Position numbers and translations under genes: made by a program. The notes below the pieces were generated by a model, which was not told the origin of the DNA, did no database searches, and saw only the letters and a program-made list of their open reading frames with translations. This document shows positions 1 through 8,219 of a stretch of 32,098 bases of DNA, piece by piece. This DNA is from UMGS363 sp964402055 (GTDB lineage Bacteria > Bacillota > Clostridia > Oscillospirales > Ruminococcaceae), in NCBI GenBank assembly GCA_964402055.1, contig CAYOAV010000020.1, forward strand, positions 1-32,098, given 5' to 3'. Every line of letters starts with the position of its first letter. The stretch's first letter is position 1.

Positions 1-1202
1 TCGGGGGACATTTTTACTATTGACGACAGTGTTTGCTCGTCACAGCCCTTTCTTGGCGGATCTGTTATAATAACATTCGGTCTGATACCCTTTTCTGCGA
101 GAGAATGTGCAATTTCGCCCGAATCACCGCAGTAAAATTCCGCATTGTTTACATTATTATTTTTAGCATTATTTTTTGCATTTTCTATTGCCTGCGGTAT
201 TATCTCTCCACCTATCAGCTTATTAATTCCGTCCGACATTGAAAGTCCGACCGTTCCCGCACCGCAGAAAAGGTCAAGCAATGTATCATTTTCATTAAGC
301 TGTGCATATTCCTTGGCTATTGCATAAAGCCTCTCTGCTTGTGCGGTATTGACCTGATAAAATGACAATGGAGATATTGTGATTTTTTTGCCGCACATTA
401 TATCGTCTATGCTGTCCTTACCCGAAATTGTGACGCATTTTTCTCCTGTGATAACATTCGTTGACTTATCGTTAATATTAAGTACAAGGCTTTTTATTTC
501 GGGATATTTTCCGCAAAGCCTGTCCGAAAGCTCCCTGAACGGCTTAGTATCAGCCTTTGTCACGATAAGGCAGACCATAACCTCGCCACTGTGAAAGCCC
601 TGACGAATATAAATATGACGAATAAGCCCCTTGCCGCTTTTTTCATCGTAGAGTGGCAGGTGCTTTTCGTTTATATATTTACAGATATCGTCCGTTATTT
701 TTGTGAACAGTTCAGGTTGGAGCAGACAGTCGCCGCAGGGTATCACACGGTGACTTCTTGGTGCAAAAAAGCCACAGACCGCCTTTCCGTTTTCATCATA
801 TGTAAGGGGGTACTGGGCCTTGTTTCGGTAGCGTTCCGTTTCTGTACAGCCTAATATCGGCTCAAAATCCACGTCAAGACCGCCAAGCCGTTTAAAAGCG
901 TCCTTAACGGACTGTTCCTTTGCCGCAAGCTCCGCTTCATAGGAAATATGCCTGTAAACACAGCCGCCGCATTTTGAATAGACATTGCAATTATTTTCAC
1001 AGCGTGAATCAGACGGCTCTATTATTTTATCAATTATACCAAACGCATAGCTTTTATTAACCTTGACGATTTTGCAGGAAATAACATCGCCGACAGCGGT
1101 AAGCGGCACAAAGACCGCCATACCGTCATCAGTTCTGCCAACACCACTTCCCTCGGAGGTAAGACCTGTTATCGTCAGGGTGCAGATATCATTTTTTTTC
1201 AT
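1..1202 (-). CDS. rlmD: 23S rRNA (uracil-C5)-methyltransferase, RlmD/RumA type (3' end off the window)
   Basis: SAM-dependent enzyme of the TrmA/RumA family that makes 5-methyluridine in 23S rRNA. Translation from the ATG at 1202-1200 gives an N-terminal TRAM-like beta domain (residues about 3-60), then four cysteines C68, C72, C78 and C81 ending in CGGC, the [4Fe-4S] site of RumA-type enzymes. The SAM loop DLFCGAGTVG lies near residue 300, and the DPPRKG motif follows close to the window edge. The catalytic-cysteine motif and C-terminus lie beyond base 1; about 400 residues are seen of a usual 450 or so. AAGGAG sits only 4 bases before the ATG. The gene starts 11 bp after the zinc-ribbon gene, so it is probably the last visible member of the recJ-rel operon. 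The paralogues (RlmCD, TrmFO-like substrates) cannot be separated by eye, so the exact uridine is uncertain. Confidence 0.88.
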   Translation of the reverse strand, partial: MKKNDICTLTITGLTSEGSGVGRTDDGMAVFVPLTAVGDVISCKIVKVNKSYAFGIIDKIIEPSDSRCENNCNVYSKCGGCVYRHISYEAELAAKEQSVKDAFKRLGGLDVDFEPILGCTETERYRNKAQYPLTYDENGKAVCGFFAPRSHRVIPCGDCLLQPELFTKITDDICKYINEKHLPLYDEKSGKGLIRHIYIRQGFHSGEVMVCLIVTKADTKPFRELSDRLCGKYPEIKSLVLNINDKSTNVITGEKCVTISGKDSIDDIMCGKKITISPLSFYQVNTAQAERLYAIAKEYAQLNENDTLLDLFCGAGTVGLSMSDGINKLIGGEIIPQAIENAKNNAKNNNVNNAEFYCGDSGEIAHSLAEKGIRPNVIITDPPRKGCDEQTLSSIVKMSP

Positions 1203-1213
1203 AAAACTCCTTA

Positions 1214-1573
1214 TCAGTTGAGCCTTTCGCCGCATTTTATGCAGAAAACAGCGTCCGCTTCATTTTCGGTAAGGCAGAATTTACAGGTTTTTTTCTTGTT
1301 GAGCTTTACAGCCTTGTCAGCCTCATCAAGCTTTTCTTTGAGCTTGTTTATCTCGCTGATTATGATTTTCATTCTGCCTGTTTCGTCAGCGTCGCTTTCG
1401 TGCATATTATAGCAAAGCTTACCAAGCTCTGTATATTTTTCATTGATTTTTGTGCGGAGCTGTGCTCTGTCGATTTGGGTTTTTGAATAATCAATAGCGT
1501 CAGCGGTTTTTGAAGCGGCCTTGTCAAAAAGGTTCTTAGCGTCTGATTTGAGATTATCAAAATTGAATGCCAT
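1214..1573 (-). CDS. small zinc-ribbon protein with helical N-terminus
   Basis: A 119-residue protein of unknown function. Residues 1-90 are highly charged and helical, with heptad-like spacing that suggests a coiled coil. The C-terminus carries CKFC (C97, C100) and CIKC (C111, C114) followed by GERLN, a typical zinc ribbon. There is no signal peptide or membrane segment, so it should be cytoplasmic. The ATG lies 3 bases after the hemZ stop, and its GAGGAGG ribosome site, 8 bases upstream, is inside the hemZ reading frame, so translation is probably coupled. Small proteins of this shape are common in Clostridia and mostly unnamed. Position between a radical-SAM enzyme and an Fe-S methyltransferase is suggestive but not proof of a shared role. 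Confidence 0.8.
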   Translation of the reverse strand: MAFNFDNLKSDAKNLFDKAASKTADAIDYSKTQIDRAQLRTKINEKYTELGKLCYNMHESDADETGRMKIIISEINKLKEKLDEADKAVKLNKKKTCKFCLTENEADAVFCIKCGERLN

Positions 1574-1576
1574 GGT

Positions 1577-3037
1577 TTAGTCCTCCTCTAAATATTTGTT
1601 GTAAAACTCATATATTTTATGCTTTTTTTCAAGCATTTTTTCATAGCGTGAAATGTATTCATAAGGGAATTTATAGTTGAAAAGCCTTTCTATCTTGCCT
1701 GTTTCCGTGTTGACAAGCTTAGTTGAGCCAGCCGCACCAACAGCTAAGATAGTCTGAGCCTCCTCCATAATGTAAATATTGTAAAGGCATTCATAGCCTG
1801 CCTTTGAAAATCCTACATTTTCGAGGTTTTCAACGGTATTTTTCTGACGATAGAGGTAATAGGGGAGATAGCCCTCCTTACCGAGCTTTTGTTGACCGTA
1901 ATCGACCATATCAGATATTCTTGTGTCAACGAAGCGTTCCTCCTCACGGAAAAGCTTTGAGGAACGTTTCAGAGTGAGAGTGTGTATGGTGATGCTTTCC
2001 GGGTCAAGCTCGCAAAGCTCATCAATGGTGTGAACAAAGCCGTCATAGGTATCTGTCGGCAAGCCTGCAATGGTGTCCATATTGATATTATCAAAGCCAA
2101 TTTCACGGGCAAGGTGGAATGATTTTACAACGTCCTCTGCCGTATGCCGCCTGCCTATCGCTTTAAGAACGCTGTCATTCATAGTCTGGGGATTCACGGA
2201 AATTCTTGTTGCACCGTTTTTCTTTATTGCTTCAAGCTTTTTTGCTGTTATTGTGTCAGAACGTCCTGCTTCTACAGTATATTCACGAATTTTTGAAATG
2301 TCAAAGCTTTTTCCTATTTCTCCCATAACAAGCGAAAGCTGTTCAGCGGAAAGTGTAGTCGGAGTGCCGCCACCGATGTATATTGTATCAAGCTTCAATC
2401 CAAGCTCATCGGAAATCTGTGCCGTCTGACGTATTTCCTCGCATAGCTTTTCGGCATATTCGGGAAGAAGCTTTGCCGCATTCGGACTTTCTATCGAATG
2501 TGACACGAATGAGCAGTATGAACAGCGTGACGGACAGAACGGAACGGAAACATAAAGTGAAAATGAACGCTTATCAAGTGAATCAAAGTATTTTTTCTGA
2601 ACCGCCGCAGTATTATATGCAAGCTCAAGCTTTTTATCTGAAACATCGTATTCATTTTTCAGCGTTGAGAAAATTTCCACCTTGGAAAAACCATCGTCAA
2701 GCAGAGCGTTTACCTTTTTTACAGGACGTATTCCCGTAAGCCTGCCCCATGGTGGTGTTATCCCTGTCAGCTTTTGCATAATTTCATAAAGCAGACCGCA
2801 AAGCACCGTTTCAACGTCCTTTTCATTTTTTACAGCGGCATTTTTGTTTTCAGTTTTGCCGCCGAGAGCAACGTTACAGTATGCAAGACCATTTTCATAG
2901 CCAATAATTGCATAATCGCCGCTTTTATCCTCTTCTTCAAAAAGGAAATTGAAGTTTTCTATCGGGAGAAAAAGCTTCATTATCGCTTCAATTTCATATT
3001 TACAGCTGTTTCCCTTAAAACATATCGTCATAGTCAA
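1577..3037 (-). CDS. hemZ: HemZ, coproporphyrinogen III dehydrogenase-like radical SAM protein
   Basis: A 486-residue radical SAM protein matching B. subtilis HemZ in layout. The N-terminal non-SAM domain (about 1-155) contains the block WGRLTGIRPVKK near residue 98. The radical SAM domain then starts with C168, C172 and C175 (CxxxCxxC, tail CSYC). Further HemZ blocks visible are YIGGGTPT, TVEAGR, NINMD.IAGLP, YYLYRQKN and NVGFS. The family is annotated as oxygen-independent coproporphyrinogen oxidase, but catalytic activity of HemZ is less certain than for HemN. The start at 3037 overlaps the MBL gene by 23 bp. In-frame ATGs at 3031 and 2980 are possible alternatives, and the first few residues are the least sure part. 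The next gene begins 3 bases downstream. With hemW at 11902 the window carries two HemN-like genes. Confidence 0.9.
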   Translation of the reverse strand: MTMTICFKGNSCKYEIEAIMKLFLPIENFNFLFEEEDKSGDYAIIGYENGLAYCNVALGGKTENKNAAVKNEKDVETVLCGLLYEIMQKLTGITPPWGRLTGIRPVKKVNALLDDGFSKVEIFSTLKNEYDVSDKKLELAYNTAAVQKKYFDSLDKRSFSLYVSVPFCPSRCSYCSFVSHSIESPNAAKLLPEYAEKLCEEIRQTAQISDELGLKLDTIYIGGGTPTTLSAEQLSLVMGEIGKSFDISKIREYTVEAGRSDTITAKKLEAIKKNGATRISVNPQTMNDSVLKAIGRRHTAEDVVKSFHLAREIGFDNINMDTIAGLPTDTYDGFVHTIDELCELDPESITIHTLTLKRSSKLFREEERFVDTRISDMVDYGQQKLGKEGYLPYYLYRQKNTVENLENVGFSKAGYECLYNIYIMEEAQTILAVGAAGSTKLVNTETGKIERLFNYKFPYEYISRYEKMLEKKHKIYEFYNKYLEED

Positions 3038-3668
3038 AGCCTTTCATAAAAGGGTTATATTTTTTTTCTGCGGAAAGCGTTGAAGCCTCGCCGTGACCTG
3101 ATAAAAGACGAAAATCTTCGCTCATATTATCAAGCATTTTAAGACTTTCATTGAGCCTTATGCTGTTTCCGTCGGGCATATCAGTCCTGCCTGCGGAAAG
3201 TCTGAAAAGAGTATCTCCGCTGAACATCGTGTCGCCGCAGATATAACATACCGAGCCGCTTGTATGTCCGGGAGTGTGCACTACTTTGAAGCTAAGCTCA
3301 TCAAGTGTTATAATATCGCCGTCCGAAACAGCCTTTGCATTGCCGCAGTGTGGAACGGGAGCATCATAATAATCGGAAAAATATTCAGAAAGATTAAGAT
3401 AATCGTCCGTAAGCTTTTTCATATCAGCTTCGTGAATATATACCTCTGCTCCTGTTTCTTTTGCAATATAATCGGCTGATTCAATATGGTCGCAGTGACC
3501 ATGCGTAAGAAGAATCATTTTCAGTGTTGCTCCGTTGTTTTTTATTACTTCAAGTATTTTTTCTCCACCGCAGGGAGCGTCTATAAGAGCGGCATTGCCA
3601 TTGTCTGATATAACAATGTAGCAATTAGCTGCGAAAATGCCGCCGCAATTCATCATAATTGTTTTCAT
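3015..3668 (-). CDS. MBL-fold metallo-hydrolase (glyoxalase II-like)
   Basis: A 217-residue metallo-beta-lactamase-fold protein. The metal motif THGHCDH spans residues 55-61 (H56, H58, D60, H61), followed by H131 in HTPGH, D152 in SGDTLF and H192 in GHG. This complete ligand set predicts a dinuclear metal hydrolase. It resembles the YcbL/type II glyoxalase group, so a thioester such as S-lactoylglutathione or a bacillithiol analogue is a plausible substrate, but the sequence does not settle this. The gene starts 11 bp after rel; its GAGG ribosome site overlaps the rel TGA stop, implying coupling. A neighbour of this family beside rel and hemZ is common in Clostridia. It is cytoplasmic with no signal peptide. 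Confidence 0.85.
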   Translation of the reverse strand: MKTIMMNCGGIFAANCYIVISDNGNAALIDAPCGGEKILEVIKNNGATLKMILLTHGHCDHIESADYIAKETGAEVYIHEADMKKLTDDYLNLSEYFSDYYDAPVPHCGNAKAVSDGDIITLDELSFKVVHTPGHTSGSVCYICGDTMFSGDTLFRLSAGRTDMPDGNSIRLNESLKMLDNMSEDFRLLSGHGEASTLSAEKKYNPFMKGFDYDDMF

Positions 3669-3679
3669 ATTATTAAACC

Positions 3680-5875
3680 TCAGCTTTTAAAAGTTCTGTC
3701 AACGCTGATAACATCGGGCAGCTTCTTTATTCTTGCAATTATATTGTTAAGCTGTGCAACTCCTGCCGCATTAATGGTCGCAAGGACGTTTGCGTTGCCG
3801 TTTTTGAGCATACTTACCGAAATATTGGTAAGTGGGATATGAAGCTCCGCCATAAGCTTGGTAAGGTCTGCGATGATGAGTATATTTTCCTTTGCGACAA
3901 TATCGAGAGTAACCTTATAGGTAGTATTAACGCTTGCCGCAGAAGCCCAGCGAGCGTCAACCCAGCGTTCAGGCTCCTTGCTCTGTGCGGCGATATATGT
4001 CGGGCAGTCCTGCTTATGGATAGAAACACCGTGACCTTTTGTGATAAATCCGATAATGTCATCGCCTGGGAGCGGATTACAGCATTGTGCGAATTTGACG
4101 ATAATGTTGCTTTCGCCCTCAACGATAACTCCCGAGCTGCTTTTTGTAACCTTGGGAGGAGCTTTCTGCTCAATGCTTTCAGGCTGTTCATAATATTTCT
4201 GGTATTTATCCTTAAGCCTTTGCATAATTCTGGAAAGGATAACACCGCCATAACCGATAGCCGCATAAAAATCAACAATAGTCGAGCAGTTATGACGCTT
4301 CATATCATCGGCAAGAAATTCGGGGAGCTGTTCCTCTGTAAGGTGGATAAAATTGCGTTTGAATTCTCTTTCCAGCTCTGCTTTGCCGTTGACGATATTT
4401 TCCTCACGTCTTTCCTTTTTGAACCAGGAGCGTATTTTTGATCTTGCTTCATTGGTGCGGCATATTTCGAGCCATGCTCTGTTAGGGGCGTGATTTTCGT
4501 CATTTGAGGTTATTATCTCAACGATTTCTCCCGTTGTCAGCTTATAATCAAGTGAAACGAGCTTCCCATCAACCTTTGCACCCTTCATTTTATTTCCGAC
4601 CTGAGTGTGTATCGCATAGGCGAAATCGACGATAGTTGAGCCTACGGGGAGTGATATCATATCGCCCTTGGGAGTGAATGCGAAAATATCCTCGGGGGAA
4701 AGGTCGTTCTTTATTGTGCGGACGATTTCCTCAACGTCATCGGTTTCCTGTTGAGCCTCGATTATCTGCCTTATCCATGCAAGGCGGTTTTCGAGCCTGT
4801 CCTTACCGCTTATACCCTCTTTGTATTTCCAGTGAGCGGCGATTCCGTATTCAGCGGTGTGGTGCATATCCCATGTTCTTATCTGTACCTCAAAGGGGAT
4901 TCCCTCACGTCCGATAACGGTAGTATGGAGTGACTGATACATATTAGCCTTAGGAGTTGCGATATAGTCCTTGAAGCGGTTGGGGATAGGTCTGAACATA
5001 TCGTGGATAATTCCGAGAGCGTTATAGCATTCGGAAACATTATTCACGATGATTCTTACAGCGTATTTATCATATATTTCATCGAAGCTTTTTCCTTGCA
5101 AAAATGCTTTTTTGTAAATGCCGTAGATAGATTTTACACGTCCGTCTATCTGCGGCTCACTGCCGAAATTATCTTCCTTAAAGCGTGCGGAAATTTCTGA
5201 TTTTATTGATTCAATGAAAGCCTCACGCTTATCGCTTCTGATTTCAAGCATACGTTCAATTTCACCATATGCGTATGGGTCGAGGTAACGGAAGGCTATA
5301 TCCTCAATTTCGTCCTTGAGGGTCTTCATTCCAAGGCGGTGAGCTATCGGAGCGTAGATATTCATTGTTTCAAGTGCGGTATTACGCTGTTTTGCGGCAG
5401 GTCTGTACTGGAGAGTACGCATATTATGAAGTCTGTCGCAAAGCTTGATGATTATTACACGGATATCCTGCGACATTGCAAGGAGTATCTTACGGACGTT
5501 TTCAGCCTGCTGTTCCTCTTTTGTGAAAAGGGGAATTTTGCCGAGCTTTGTAACGCCGTCAACGAGCATAGCAACGTCCTGACCGAAAAGCTTTTTTATC
5601 TCATCGAGAGTAACGTCAGTATCCTCGACAACATCGTGAAGGAGTGCCGCACAGATAGTATCGGTATCCATACCGAATTCAAGCAGGATATATGCTACCG
5701 CAAGAGGGTGAGTAATATACGGCTCTCCCGAGGAACGAACCTGATTAGCATGAGCCTTTGCCGCAAATTCATATGAAGTGATTATCTTGCTAAGGTCGTA
5801 TTGCTTTTCCTCGTCAAGAATTTTTTGGATTATCATATCTATTGTGCATACGGTTTCCTGTTTGCTGTTGTTCAT
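3680..5875 (-). CDS. rel: Rel, bifunctional (p)ppGpp synthetase/hydrolase
   Basis: A 731-residue long RelA/SpoT homologue that makes and degrades (p)ppGpp, the stringent-response alarmone. The N-terminal hydrolase is intact: H56, H80-D81, the EDT box at 84-86 and D147 in CDRLHN. The synthetase domain spans about 245-345 and contains RFKD at 300-303, the motif associated with bifunctional Rel/SpoT rather than monofunctional RelA, followed by YIATPK and the catalytic E329 in FEVQIRT. A TGS domain lies at about 397-457. Conserved paired cysteines (QCCNPLPGD) are in the zinc-finger region, and an ACT domain forms the C-terminus. AGGAG is 9 bases before the ATG. The gene sits 21 bp after recJ. In B. 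subtilis the order is recJ-apt-relA-dtd; here apt is absent and dtd is elsewhere in the window. Confidence 0.97.
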   Translation of the reverse strand: MNNSKQETVCTIDMIIQKILDEEKQYDLSKIITSYEFAAKAHANQVRSSGEPYITHPLAVAYILLEFGMDTDTICAALLHDVVEDTDVTLDEIKKLFGQDVAMLVDGVTKLGKIPLFTKEEQQAENVRKILLAMSQDIRVIIIKLCDRLHNMRTLQYRPAAKQRNTALETMNIYAPIAHRLGMKTLKDEIEDIAFRYLDPYAYGEIERMLEIRSDKREAFIESIKSEISARFKEDNFGSEPQIDGRVKSIYGIYKKAFLQGKSFDEIYDKYAVRIIVNNVSECYNALGIIHDMFRPIPNRFKDYIATPKANMYQSLHTTVIGREGIPFEVQIRTWDMHHTAEYGIAAHWKYKEGISGKDRLENRLAWIRQIIEAQQETDDVEEIVRTIKNDLSPEDIFAFTPKGDMISLPVGSTIVDFAYAIHTQVGNKMKGAKVDGKLVSLDYKLTTGEIVEIITSNDENHAPNRAWLEICRTNEARSKIRSWFKKERREENIVNGKAELEREFKRNFIHLTEEQLPEFLADDMKRHNCSTIVDFYAAIGYGGVILSRIMQRLKDKYQKYYEQPESIEQKAPPKVTKSSSGVIVEGESNIIVKFAQCCNPLPGDDIIGFITKGHGVSIHKQDCPTYIAAQSKEPERWVDARWASAASVNTTYKVTLDIVAKENILIIADLTKLMAELHIPLTNISVSMLKNGNANVLATINAAGVAQLNNIIARIKKLPDVISVDRTFKS

Positions 5876-5896
5876 ACTCTGATTCTCCTTTCGCTT

Positions 5897-7939
5897 TTAT
5901 CCGATAATTGCGGCAATTGACTGATAGATTTTTGAGCTTTCGATAGCCGCCTTGGGAGGATTTTTAATAAAGGTGATTCTGTCATTGCAGATATTATAAT
6001 CAATAAATTTCAGCTCGCTGAATATGTCTATGGCAATTCTCAGCTTGCAGTAGGAAATGCTTTCGCTGTCGATCCTGCCGAAAAGCTCATCGGAGGATAT
6101 TTCACCGAAGCCAGCGATAGCCTTGTATATCGGGATAAGCTCATCTCTTGTTGGCAATGCACGCTTCGCAAGAGCAGGTTCAATGCCCTCGCCCCTTTTG
6201 AATTGCTCATATGCCTGCTTTGCGTTGAAATATTTAGCCTGAACGATGTTGCTGCTTCTTATATCAACAATACGCATACTAAGGCTTTGCCTGCTGTTAT
6301 AGGTGTTTATGTAAATTGAAGCGAGAATATCAACGGTATCGCCCTTTTTATAGAGGAAATCAGCAGTTCTTTTTCCGAATAATAACCCCTCCGACTGCTT
6401 GCCGCCGTAAATAATGCGTATTTTAGTGCTAAGACCGTTTGAAAGTGGTATAATATCGTTGATAACAGCCTTACGCAGAAGAAATACAGGCTGGCGGCAG
6501 CCCTCGCCGAACGGTTCAAGAGATGAAAGAGTTTTTATAGTATCAATATTAAGCTCATCGGGCAGGATAAGCTTGTCTGCACGGATAGTCTGTACAGGCT
6601 GAACAGGGTAATATTCAGCGGCATATTTCTGCATTGCCTTATCAAATGCGGATATTTTTTCTTTAAGCAGAGAAAATCCGCCAGCGCCAACGTGACCGCC
6701 GAATTTCTGGAGTTCATCTGAACAAGCGGAGAGTGCGGAAAATATGGAAAAGCCTTCAACAGAACGAGCTGAACCTCTAGCAAGCTCTCCGTCATCGGAA
6801 AGAAGAAAGACAGGCTTGCCGAATCGTTCTACCAGCCTTGCGGCAACTATCCCGATAACTCCGTGATGCCAGCCCTCGCCATAAATGACAAGAACACGGT
6901 TATATAGTATCTCGGGCGATTTAATAAGCTGTTCCTCGACCTCGTTGAGTATTTCCTCCTCAGCTGATTTTCTTTCGGTATTCAGCTTGTCAAGCTTATC
7001 GGCAAGCTCTGACGCACGTTCATCATCATCGGTGAGAAAAAGCTCAACAGCGTCGCTTGCAGAACCGAATCTGCCCGAAGCGTTTATTCTTGGGATAAGT
7101 GAAAAGGAAACATCTGTTGAGGAAAGCCTGTCCTTTGCTCCCGATTTTTCAATGAGAGCCTTAAGGCCGCAGTTTTCTGTGTTTTTTAAGTATCTTAAAC
7201 CGTGCGTGACAATGCTTCTGTTTTCACTCGAAAGCGGCATAACATCGGCAATTGTTGCAAGTGCCGCAAAATCTGCGAACTGCTCGAATGCGGCACTGTA
7301 ATCCCCACCGTCCATTGCGGCGATAAGCTTCAAAGCAATGGTACAGCCGCATATATCCTTGAATGTAGAGGGGCAGTCCGTTCTATGCGGATCAACAACG
7401 GCAAGTGCATTGGGGAGAACCTCGCCAGGCTGGTGATGGTCGGTGACGACTACCCTCATACCGAGTTCATTTGCAAGAGCTATTTCATTTATTGCGGAAA
7501 TGCCGTTATCTACGGTGACAATAAGCTCAACGCCGTCCTCGCTCAATGCTCTGATACCGTTTTCGCAAAGACCATAGCCGTCCGAACGCATATTTATGTA
7601 GTATCTGACCCTTGCTCCAAGACATTCAAGATAGGAGTATAAAATCGTTGTCGCAGTTATGCCATCACAGTCATAATCACCGTAAACGCATATATATTCG
7701 CCGTTTTCCACAGCTTCAAGCAGGATTTCCGAAGCTTCATGCATATCCTTGAGCAGAAAAGGGTCGGAAAGTATATCTTCATTTTCGCCATTTTTATAAT
7801 CAAAGAAGCTACAGGCCTTCTGAACGGTATCTATACCTCTTGAAACGAGTACGGACGAGCAAAGAGGGGAAAGAGAGGTATTTTTTGAAAGCTCAGCCGC
7901 AGTGTTCGGGTCGGGATTGCCGATTATCCATTTTTTCAT
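5897..7939 (-). CDS. recJ: RecJ single-strand-specific 5'-3' exonuclease
   Basis: A 680-residue DHH/DHHA1-family nuclease for recombination and repair. The catalytic motifs are complete: GDYDCDG (87-93), DNG (144-146), DHH (167-169) and DPHR just after residue 182. The DHHA1 part shows GEGWHHGVIGIVA and the GGH motif at 414-416, followed by an OB-fold region. A further C-terminal domain of about 110 residues (about 570-680), rich in charged residues, matches the extended RecJ of low-GC Gram-positives. The ATG follows an AAAAGGAAA ribosome site by about 8 bases. This is the first gene of the minus-strand operon, with a promoter at 7974-8002 and a leader of about 28 nucleotides. Confidence 0.95.
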   Translation of the reverse strand: MKKWIIGNPDPNTAAELSKNTSLSPLCSSVLVSRGIDTVQKACSFFDYKNGENEDILSDPFLLKDMHEASEILLEAVENGEYICVYGDYDCDGITATTILYSYLECLGARVRYYINMRSDGYGLCENGIRALSEDGVELIVTVDNGISAINEIALANELGMRVVVTDHHQPGEVLPNALAVVDPHRTDCPSTFKDICGCTIALKLIAAMDGGDYSAAFEQFADFAALATIADVMPLSSENRSIVTHGLRYLKNTENCGLKALIEKSGAKDRLSSTDVSFSLIPRINASGRFGSASDAVELFLTDDDERASELADKLDKLNTERKSAEEEILNEVEEQLIKSPEILYNRVLVIYGEGWHHGVIGIVAARLVERFGKPVFLLSDDGELARGSARSVEGFSIFSALSACSDELQKFGGHVGAGGFSLLKEKISAFDKAMQKYAAEYYPVQPVQTIRADKLILPDELNIDTIKTLSSLEPFGEGCRQPVFLLRKAVINDIIPLSNGLSTKIRIIYGGKQSEGLLFGKRTADFLYKKGDTVDILASIYINTYNSRQSLSMRIVDIRSSNIVQAKYFNAKQAYEQFKRGEGIEPALAKRALPTRDELIPIYKAIAGFGEISSDELFGRIDSESISYCKLRIAIDIFSELKFIDYNICNDRITFIKNPPKAAIESSKIYQSIAAIIG

Positions 7940-7973
7940 AAAACATTTCCTTTTCCTGAAAAGATAATATTAT

Positions 7974-8002
7974 ATTATACTATATTATTGCCGATTAATC
8001 AA
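7974..8002 (-). promoter_or_regulatory. recJ operon promoter
   Basis: Read on the minus strand: TTGATT (8002-7997), a 17-base spacer, then TATAAT (7979-7974). Transcription would begin near 7967, leaving a leader of about 28 nucleotides before the recJ ATG. The surrounding AT-rich repeats could offer alternative -10 boxes. Confidence 0.6.
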
Positions 8003-8133
8003 TAGAAATATCATTAATAAAAAATAAGCGGCATAATTTTTTTGTGCAAAACAGCAAAATGCTCAAAATATAATGTGGAAAATTATTCTTAATATGTTGA
8101 AATAGCAGAAAATAAAATTTTTCAAAAAAACTA

Positions 8134-8162
8134 TATCAAAAAAATATTTCTTGTGATATAAT
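8134..8162 (+). promoter_or_regulatory. nptA promoter (extended -10)
   Basis: A TATAAT box at 8157-8162 is preceded by TGA, an extended -10. The -35 region (TATCAA, 8134-8139) is poor, which fits an extended -10 promoter. The expected start is near 8169, 50 bases before the preferred ATG at 8220. The 280-bp divergent region between recJ and nptA holds little else besides AT-rich sequence. Confidence 0.5.
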
Positions 8163-8219
8163 GAACTCGGACATAGGAAAAAGTAATGAAGAAAAATGAT
8201 TTGGGAAAGGAACCAATCT

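Noticed and set aside
3839..4441. 200-codon open frame on the plus strand inside rel
   Set aside because: It is antisense to a well-conserved gene, has no family motifs, and is explained by the codon bias of the rel frame.
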